27,908 nucleotides of DNA. Source: Euprymna scolopes. Its lineage: Eukaryota > Mollusca > Cephalopoda > Sepiida > Sepiolidae. Under the pieces are notes generated by a model. The model was not told the origin of the DNA and ran no database searches. It worked only from the letters and a program-made list of their open reading frames with translations. Shown piece after piece: positions 20,034-27,908 of the stretch. Location of the stretch: assembly GCA_024364805.1 (NCBI GenBank), contig CM044499.1, positions 53,849,436 through 53,877,343 on the forward strand. The letters are read 5' to 3'. The position numbers were made by a program, and so were the translations under genes. The stretch's first letter is position 1, and every line of letters starts with the position of its first letter.

Positions 20034-22740
20034 AGAATGTTTTTGCAACACTAAACAAGGCTTCGCTGATTTCTTCAAATTCACTGAAGGTGGGATTCCA
20101 TAATATTTTGATTCCGATGTGAAATATTAATTGAAAATTATCACGAAATGTATTCTCTAAATTCCTTCTGTAACGGTCTTATTCTGACTAAATTTTCAGA
20201 TCTTACTCAACTAAGTCAATATTTACTTTGTCACAATGAACTTCTATATCTGTAATATTCGACAATTGAACTCTAAAAGGATTGAATCATGGACTTTGAT
20301 TTTCGTATGAAATTTTTAAAATCCTTGAATTTGCTTTGAAATGAGCTTTCAAAATATCTTTCGTTACATTTCGCAATCTGTCATTCCTTAAAACGCCATT
20401 TTCATGGCTAAACTTGATAATGAATGAACTTTAAGGTATTGTATATGTACACTTCCCAAATTAAGCACGATTTATCTTTACATAGAACCCGCTTACTTTT
20501 AAACGATGTTTAGAACTGATTTTTATTACTTATTCAGTTTTTCTTAATCCAAAGTTCAACGATTTTAACCTTGTAGATAATGAGATTAATTTCTTTGACA
20601 GCCGTTTTTAATTTTCTCGTGGACAATATAAGATTATTTTACAAATTGTATTCCAATCTATTGCTTTAATTGTTTAGACAATATTCTACGCTTGTAGCTA
20701 GACCACTGTTGCAAAATAAAATCTAAAAACTTAAACATTTTTCCTGTCTTTTAATTTGGCTGCAGGGAGACTGGATTGAAGCGGTAATCAAATTTGTTTC
20801 CTTATTCTGCAGATTGTTTTTTCCAGACTCTTGGCTGAGGTGTATTAGTAAAATATTTAATGGTTAATTGAGTCTTTAGCTGGGTGTAGTAAGAATATTA
20901 TCTAATACAAATTTAGTCTGGTCTGAAGATACGAAACATAACCTCCATTTTAGCTTGTTGAAAATACTTTATTACACTGTGGGTGGGGAGAATATGCAGG
21001 TATTTAAGGACTAAACGTCCTTGGTCAGACGAAAAACTTAACTGTACATTTGCATTTGAAGTCTTTCAGGTCGCGGAATATCCTAGTCTTCCATTTTACT
21101 TAATAAAAAAGCTATGTGAGAATTAACAATCTGGATTAGTCTAAATATGTTCCAATCACAATAAGAGACAAAGTTCTATTTTCCGATTACCGTACGCAAT
21201 TTTTTTGTGCTACATAATTTTTCGGAAATATTTGTGTCGAAACTATTTCTATATCTGAATCTTTACGTAAGCGTAAAATTTAAAACTTTTTGCGTTATTG
21301 CTACAAATGTTAGCCCTCAGAAATACTGTATTTCAAGACAATCCCAAACGCCGCGTCGTATGCTTCATTTGGATATGACACTTTACTAGTCATTTTATTT
21401 GACTAGCTTAATAGATTTTAATTATTAGGGGCAGTTTTTTATATCCTACGTTATTGTTCCCGCTGTTTTCAATCGAGGTTAGGTAGAGTAACCTAATTGC
21501 ATTCTATGGTTACCAACAGAAAATCAGTCGCTACGTTCCTTACAAATTTTATGAATTTAACAATTTTTATAACTTGACAAATTGATTTTTTTTTTCTTCA
21601 AATATTTATGCGAAAGTGACCCATGAACTGTTAAAGTCGTTTGAAATTTGGTCGCAAATGAATGAACAGTGAAACTCCAAAGCACGTCTAAATAAGTACA
21701 ACTAAGTCATAACCATATATTCAAGCACTAACGTTTGAATGATATAATATATTGACGGATCCTTGTTATTAGTTTATATGCAGGTAATGTTATTTCGGAC
21801 AATGTATGAATGTTATAATTGACCTAGTATACACCCTTACTATTGTAAGAAATGAAATGTTATATTACGTAAATTTCAGATCGGAAAATTGAACTACACT
21901 GGTCAAATATGAGAAAAGTAACCATATTAAGAAGGCGATCGTTTATAATTGTAAATAGTCAATATGCAGATCGTAATATACTATGCTTTTAGAGTTAGAT
22001 TTCTAAGCAAAACTGTTTTAATAATCCATTTTCTGTTGGAACACAAAACACGTGAATTAAGGTGTCCTATTCGAAGTGAATTCCAAATATGTAATTTATC
22101 TTTTATCAGTAAGAGTATTTTAGATTACAAATATGCTAGGAATTTTAGAACTGAAACGAACAATACTTCGATTTTAGTGAAAGAAGAAATGGCTACAACT
22201 TTGCATTTTGGAATACCTTGGAACAGGAACACATGCAAAATACGGACTTCGCTTTAATAACTTGGACATAAAGAGATGTATCTTCGAATCTTGATCTTTA
22301 TTTGAAAAAAAAAACGTGAATGTAAATTAGATTTAACTTGAAAAGAACAGTTGGTATTCTGCACAACAAAGAAAGCAAATCTTGTATGCAGTTAATTTTT
22401 CGAAAAAAAAAAAATAATTGTAGCCTCTGATAATACCGAAATACTGAACCGATAAGATACATTAAGCTACCGAATGGTTGTAATGAGGTAGATTATTTAC
22501 AGCATCAACGCATATAAATTTTTGAAAAAAAACAAAAAACTATTACAATAGAAAAATCAGTTAATTATGGGAGTTGCTATTAATAACTTCAATCCTTTTA
22601 CATTTAGACTTAATTAATTATAGATATCGGGTAATTCCTCTAAAACAAAGTATAAAAGCTATATTCTTTAAACATTTAAGTACTACACACTGCCATGAAT
22701 AAAAAATATACATTTTATACAGATTTTATTGTTTTTGTCT
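20034..22740 (+). other. Duplicated 3' flank, no gene seen (copy B)
   Basis: The counterpart of 1993-4738. It contains the conserved AATAAA. ORFs at 21207-21389 and 21964-22257 are not open in copy A. Confidence 0.5.
20715..20720 (+). terminator. Candidate poly(A) signal AATAAA, copy B
   Basis: At the same relative position as 2663-2668, about 730 nt after the stop, followed by a T-rich stretch. Confidence 0.35.
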
Positions 22741-22761
22741 CGCTCTCTCTAGTGTATGTAT

Positions 22762-22774
22762 GTGTGTATATAAT

Positions 22775-22815
<41 letters not shown>
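22762..22815. repeat. (AT)n microsatellite hosting a small insertion
   Basis: AT/GT repeats homologous to the 4739-4770 tract, expanded, with a hairpin element directly after. Confidence 0.92.
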
Positions 22816-22817
<2 letters not shown>

Positions 22818-22942
22818 GGCGATTAAGCTACACTGAATATTCCGTGTCTCATCCACTCTAGGACTCTTCGGGCTTATGCGCGAATTGTGTTGTCTGTTTT
22901 TATATACGAACGTTCTATTGAGATTTTAATATTAATCGCCAT
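22816..22942. mobile_element. MITE-like 127-bp element with 11-bp inverted ends
   Basis: ATGGCGATTAA (22816-22826) is perfectly inverted at 22932-22942, and both ends are flanked by TA-rich repeat. It is absent from copy A, which fits insertion into the microsatellite. No transposase is present. TA target duplication cannot be read because the site is itself (TA)n. Confidence 0.5.
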
Positions 22943-23368
22943 ATATATTTCATAACTTACTAGCTCTACCTACGTATTGAGCACTTTTGGCCTAAATACT
23001 TAGTTTACGCATAAATTTATACTTTCGTATATAAATTTTATGTGAGCAAATGAAGTAGTTATATATATACATACGTACTTATTTCAAGTTAAAAGCTAAA
23101 TGAAAGTTATTTAAGATTATACGCGTGGGGGGCATAGATTTGTGACTTATCTAAATATATATTTTTTTTAATCAATAGTTGAATTGCTTCAAAGAAGACA
23201 ACTGATTTACTCCGATTGTGTTCAATTATCTTCAATCGGTATAAACCTATTAGTTTAATCCCGCACCCAACGGAGTCACAAACTGACGCTGTGACTAGTT
23301 TATAGATGTTGATTTCCTATTTTTAGATATAATCTGTTCCCCGTGTGATAGCATAATAAAGCATTGAG

Positions 23369-23397
23369 GGACACGAACTTTGTTGATCCTCGTGTCC
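23369..23397. other. 8-bp hairpin, copy B
   Basis: GGACACGA (23369-23376) pairs with TCGTGTCC (23390-23397), homologous to 5072-5100. Confidence 0.4.
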
Positions 23398-24723
23398 GTG
23401 AGGTCTTTTTCTATCGACTTGAAAACGGCTGGATTGATAGTTATGGAATTTAACATGAATGGCATTTTATCTGCATGGCAGTGTTCTGAATTTTTTTATG
23501 TCGGAATGTGTTCAATAAGTATCGATAATCGAAACAATCAGATCAAAGAAAGAAAAAAAAACAGGCAATTGTGAATAAAGTTAAAATCTCCCGTCTAAAA
23601 TGACGAATGTATATAGAAAATTTCATTACGACACAAGACGGAAGACCCAGCTGATAAGATTATCAGTAGATTCGTTGATATGACATGAGAACGTCCGAAA
23701 TGTATGCTTGTGTTTAAAGCACAATTTCACAATGATACTTGACTATTTGATTTTAAATTAAAATTCTAAGTATCACCGTACAACCAGTAATATCAGACAT
23801 ATGAAATCAACACTAGGATCTTTGATATAACAGGTTTTCGAAATGAATGTTTCTGTTTAGAGAACAATTGAATGTTTAAGACTTATACAAGCCATTTTTC
23901 ATAAGAATAATTTTATAAAATCTTGGTTCTCTACAGTGCAATGTAGACAACGATATATTGTGAACATAATCATTGCCAGAGGCATCTGAAGCATCCCTCA
24001 GGTTATTCGCAATGGGTCCTGAATTAAAACGTGTAGTACATCGATATGATTGAAAAAAAAAGATGGGCTATTCATCGATTTCGTTAATAGTAAAAATATT
24101 GAAGTTTGAAACATTCGTTAATCATTATAAAATTTCGGGCAACGTCGGTTAACCTTGCTAGTTTACAAATCTTCTAATGTAAGATTACATACACATCCAA
24201 GGTATGAGGATTATTAATATGCGGAAAAACAGTATCTGTTAAGCTTTTAAACATGTTTTCTTGATATATTCTGGACATATATTGGGTTATTTTAATAACG
24301 CATCTTGTAATAAAATACTTTCGTCTTGAAAGTAATGCACAACAAAGCAATGCGAAAATTAGTTTACTATGATATTACATTAATACTAACTCATCATACG
24401 AACCCATGTATATGATCGAATATGTTTAACATTGCACCCGTTCTGTCCATCTCTGATAGTTTCTCCTTAATTTCGAACGGACGGACGTGTCCCGGAAACC
24501 ACACTAATGATTATACGTTAGTAAGCAATGGAAAGTCCCAGATAAAGTTCAACAAAAGCGAATGTTATTTCATATTCCTTTCATTTTTTTATCTTGTATC
24601 ATTCTCAATATTTACTGGGTTACTGTGAATTTTCATAACGTATTTGTTTTTTATAGGGGATTTGCTTTAAAATATATTTAATACAAAAGCAGTAAAATAT
24701 TATTAAACATCACTTAACATTGA

Positions 24724-24746
24724 CGTCTTGGAAAGACGCCTTCGGC
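24724..24746. other. Paired mini-hairpins, copy B
   Basis: CGTCTT-GGA-AAGACG (24724-24738) overlaps GCC-TTC-GGC (24738-24746). The first stem is one pair longer than in copy A. Confidence 0.4.
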
Positions 24747-25425
24747 TGTTGATGACGATTTCGTTTTTAAAAAGCTACAAAAGCTGAAACTTATAAATAA
24801 ATTTTGTTAAATATGCGGAGGATGGTTGAACGCAATATGGATTTTTTTTCCGTTGATTCTAAAACGCAAGTCCTAATTTCTAATGAATTAAAACAGGAAA
24901 TCCCTTACGAAATATTACTTTGTACCGCTGTCTACAGTTTGCTCTATCCACAAGAACATCAATTTTACAACAGCACTTAATTGATAGTTTTCAGGTAAAC
25001 CTAGCGTGAAAAAAAACAGCAACCTCAAACGTTCAATTCTCCTGACTTCAAACAGGGTAGTAAAATAAAAATAACATTCATAAATTCAGTAAAACAGACG
25101 AGCTTAAAAGCCTTGTTACTATGGTTTACTTTCTCGTGTATAATCATCTTGTCTCTAAAAAAAGGTATAACGATCTCATAAATTACTGTGCCATAATAGA
25201 TTTATATCCAATGGTCTCAATTTGTTTGGTTTGCGCTCCACTTTTTAAAAGAAATTTTCGATGTTTAATAAATAAACCAATCCTGTTTTTTTTACTTGTG
25301 CGTTACGAAATATTTCTGATTTTTGAACTGTGCAAATTCTTATAGACGTAAATTTGAGTTAGAGCATGAGTGCACATGCGTAGTTGTACGGGACATAACG
25401 GTGATTATATACGATATCAAGATAA

Positions 25426-25659
25426 ATGAAACTTGAGAAACTATTATACCGAGGATTGTGCTCAAGTTTTAATGTTACTGAAATATTACAACTATTAATA
25501 AAATACAATAAAGTTTATATGGGTTTAGATTTTGGATGTACTTCTTTATTAAACATTGATCTGGTATCAGACTTATGCGTTGAAAATAATATAATAAAGG
25601 AAATACATTTTTCATGGGAGACGTGTTTGGGAGAATCAAACAGATCGGGGGAAATATAA
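25426..25659 (+). CDS. Unrecognised 77-codon open frame (copy B)
   Basis: The frame reads MKLEKLLYRGLC, then NVTEILQLLIKYNK and LVSDLCVENN, and is open to a TAA shared with copy A (7396-7629). No domain, signal peptide or membrane helix is evident. In copy A codon 41 is a stop. It could be a small exon or gene lost in one copy, or chance. Confidence is low. Confidence 0.2.
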   Translation: MKLEKLLYRGLCSSFNVTEILQLLIKYNKVYMGLDFGCTSLLNIDLVSDLCVENNIIKEIHFSWETCLGESNRSGEI

Positions 25660-26268
25660 TAATATTTGTATTTAGAAGGCATATACTGACACACAGAAAA
25701 CATATTGGGTTGTGTTAAGTTTTCAGAAATGTATTGCATATAAGGCTTTGGCAGGATTATGAACTTAATATTCAATAATTTAAACGTAAAATTTGTAAGT
25801 AGCAAATTCGATGGACAACATTACATTACTTTATTATATAGATAATGAAAACCATAATAATTAATATTATATTGAATAGAAGACTAAACCTCACGTATTA
25901 TTTTCGTTGAGTATAAATGAACACAACTTACACTAGCTTAGATAATTTTTAAACTAAATATCGAATACTTTTGATTTACTGAATATATGTTTATGTATGT
26001 ATAATAGTTTAAATCAGGATAAAATCTTGTTAGTCTTTTATTTATTTCATAAAAACAAACAATAATTTAGATATATTGAGATAGTTTGTGTACCAAATAT
26101 TTGCACCTAGTTGTCTTATTTCCCAAGCGAAGTCAATGCGAATTTTTCCACAATATTAATTTTTTCGGGTTACGTTTTTATTTTTATTCTCAAAACTATA
26201 CTCTTTTTCTGATATATATGGATGAAATTGTATTATATACAGCCCAGTGAATATTGGTTTGAGATACT

Positions 26269-27908
26269 TTATGTGAGATAACTAGATGGAGTTTCCGTTA
26301 CCAAAACATCGACAAACGCCAGGGCGGAAGTATCTTCACTTTTATATGTATACTTTAACGCCGGTTGCATACTGTTTAGTAACGAGAAAAATACGTTTGC
26401 CTCCGAATTACTATCAAATAGGCCAAACGTGTCGTCTTCATATCTAAAACAGACCAATGGTTTTATGGGTCCGGACATTAATTTTTCCTCATGGAGTCCT
26501 ACAAAAATGTTGGCCAATGTAGGTCCCAACACGGAGCACATTGATACGCCTTCAGTTTGCTTGAACATTACATCATTAAAACTAAATTCAACGGATGTAA
26601 CGGCAAATTTAATTAGTTTAACAAATAAATGTTCAGGAACAGAAGGTGGTAGACTTTGAGTCCGATATAAAAAGTCAGCACAAATATCTTTCGTTTCTAA
26701 ACCAGGGAGTCAAGTAAATAAATTGCTGGTATTATACGAACACATAAATTTATTTGTACTCGTTGATTTTTGCATGTAGTCAGCGAAATGAAATGAATCT
26801 TTCAGACAGTATTTACTATAATAATTTTATACTGGCTGAAGAATATTGAGGATCCATTTTGCAACCTTCTGTTGTGAGGACGCTACTATAGATAGAATGG
26901 GTCGTAACGGAATCTCCGCTTTGTGTGTCTAATCTCACTAGCTACCTCAGAAGAACGCAAACCACTTTTTACCCATTTAAATATTTGTTTCTGGAATTTA
27001 AATTCCAGAGTACGCGTGGAATCATGGGTGTCAACAGGGCCTAATTTTACAAATGTGTCACTATCGCTTAATATAAGTGGAATTTTGTTGACGTATTCCT
27101 AATGATTCGTTACGACTACCCCCCGACCCTTTATCGGGTGTACTTATCACTAGGGATCTATTTTTACGTACAGTTAAATGGCGTGAAGGAGTTCTTTACG
27201 CCATTTAAACTCTAACGAGATACTGGTGTACTAGCGTAACCGTGGGCAAGGTTGTTTAAACTAGCTTTTAAGTCGCTTAATTTATTCACGGAAACCGGTT
27301 GAAGTTTACCTATCTGAGAGCCTAAAACTTCAAACTCGGAGAATATTTCTTCTCGTTTGTATTACTGGGTGGAATGCAAATTTCCAACCCATGATCGAAC
27401 ACAACAAGTTCAACTGGGGACAGTTTCCAAGAAGGTAGAGTTAACACGTTACCACCTACATTTGCGTTGGTAAAGCAACCATTTTTTTTTGTATATTAGA
27501 AGTTTTAATTTATTATTAAATTGAAGCTGTATTCTTTTTTTTTTTTTACAGCTTCGTTTTTTGATAATAATAAGATACCATAGGAAACGAACTTTATCGC
27601 AAAAAGATAATATACACAATATTTCCCTCAATAATTGCATGCATCTACTCCTGAATCGTTCCAGATTAAATGCTAATTCATCCGAATAATTCAGGATAAA
27701 CGCTTTTTCAATCCTATGCGCAGGATGTAATCTTTCTTTTTTATCTTAGACAAAATAAACGAGGTACATACATTATTATTTACGCAAGAACGGAAGAATG
27801 TTTTTTGTTCTTGCGTCGATCGTATTTACTTTTAATTGAAATGATGTTTAATTGTTTAATTGAACTTGGGTTGTACCGTGTCTTTAAATATTTATGATTT
27901 TCCTGGGG
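26269..27908 (-). mobile_element. Penelope-like element (copy B), more complete
   Basis: Minus-strand 26568-26269 reads QTEGVSMCSVLGPTLANIF then FRYEDDTFGLF (YEDD catalytic box near 26440) and AFVDVLV. The Penelope-typical block is QTEGVSMGSxLGPTLANIF, here with Cys for Gly. Further upstream on the minus strand come FVKLGPVDTHDSTRTLEF (about 27050), a KGRGVVV word (about 27130) and a leader homologous to copy A. Frames shift several times, so it is inactive. It ends at PSSYLT exactly as in copy A and lacks a recognisable GIY-YIG domain. Its 5' end continues beyond the window. Confidence 0.8.

Larger units (their letters stand above)
23086..26268 (+). other. Duplicated sequence without a supported gene (copy B)
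   Basis: The counterpart of 4771-9470 without the 1.25-kb element. A stretch of about 200 bp at 24435-24640 is unique to this copy. The one frame of possible interest is at 25426-25659. Confidence 0.5.
18669..27908 (+). repeat. Copy B of the segmental duplication, runs off the window
   Basis: It aligns with 618-10310 in order and orientation. Stretches not found in copy A are about 22740-23085, about 24435-24640, and about 26488-27287 (Penelope RT sequence lost from copy A). The alignment is still intact at the last base. Confidence 0.93.

Noticed and set aside
21964-22257. 97-codon plus-strand ORF in copy B
   Set aside because: The counterpart in copy A (about 4055-4330) is frameshifted by several indels.

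Overview
The window looks like AT-rich, non-coding, repeat-laden metazoan nuclear DNA. There are no operons, ribosome-binding sites or closely packed genes. It holds long AT and trinucleotide microsatellites, three kinds of degraded retroelement (a CR1/Jockey-like LINE, an R2-like LINE and Penelope-like elements) and a 10-base N gap. The mix of R2-like LINEs near (AAT)n/(ATG)n tracts and abundant Penelope copies makes me think of a mollusc, perhaps a cephalopod. That is inference from family resemblance, not proof.

Layout. Positions 1-617 hold the 3' end of a LINE. Positions about 618-10310 ('copy A') and about 18669-27908 ('copy B', running off the window) are two direct copies of one segment, roughly 90% alike by eye where they align, with a period near 18 kb. 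The only host gene I can support lies in this segment and is present twice: a 61-codon ORF at 1760-1945 and at 19801-19986. It encodes a tiny single-pass membrane protein with a conserved start, hydrophobic C-terminal helix and stop, and both ORFs are free of indels. Positions about 10290-17660 are mobile-element debris: a head-to-head Penelope arrangement, split by a minus-strand LINE, then two R2-like LINEs tail to tail around a compound microsatellite. Positions 17662-18668 are unrecognised sequence ahead of copy B.

How it fits together. The duplication postdates the Penelope insertion, which both copies share with the same 3' break. It predates several lineage-specific events: the 5' LINE and a 1.25-kb element (7701-8945) in copy A, and a small hairpin element plus a 200-bp segment in copy B. 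The standout signal is within the duplicated gene. Codons 12-33 differ at about 25 of 66 bases (15 replacement codons against 3 silent), while codons 1-11, the membrane helix, the 55 bases after the stop and most of the flanks are nearly identical. This points to a small family of membrane micropeptides with a rapidly diversifying soluble segment.
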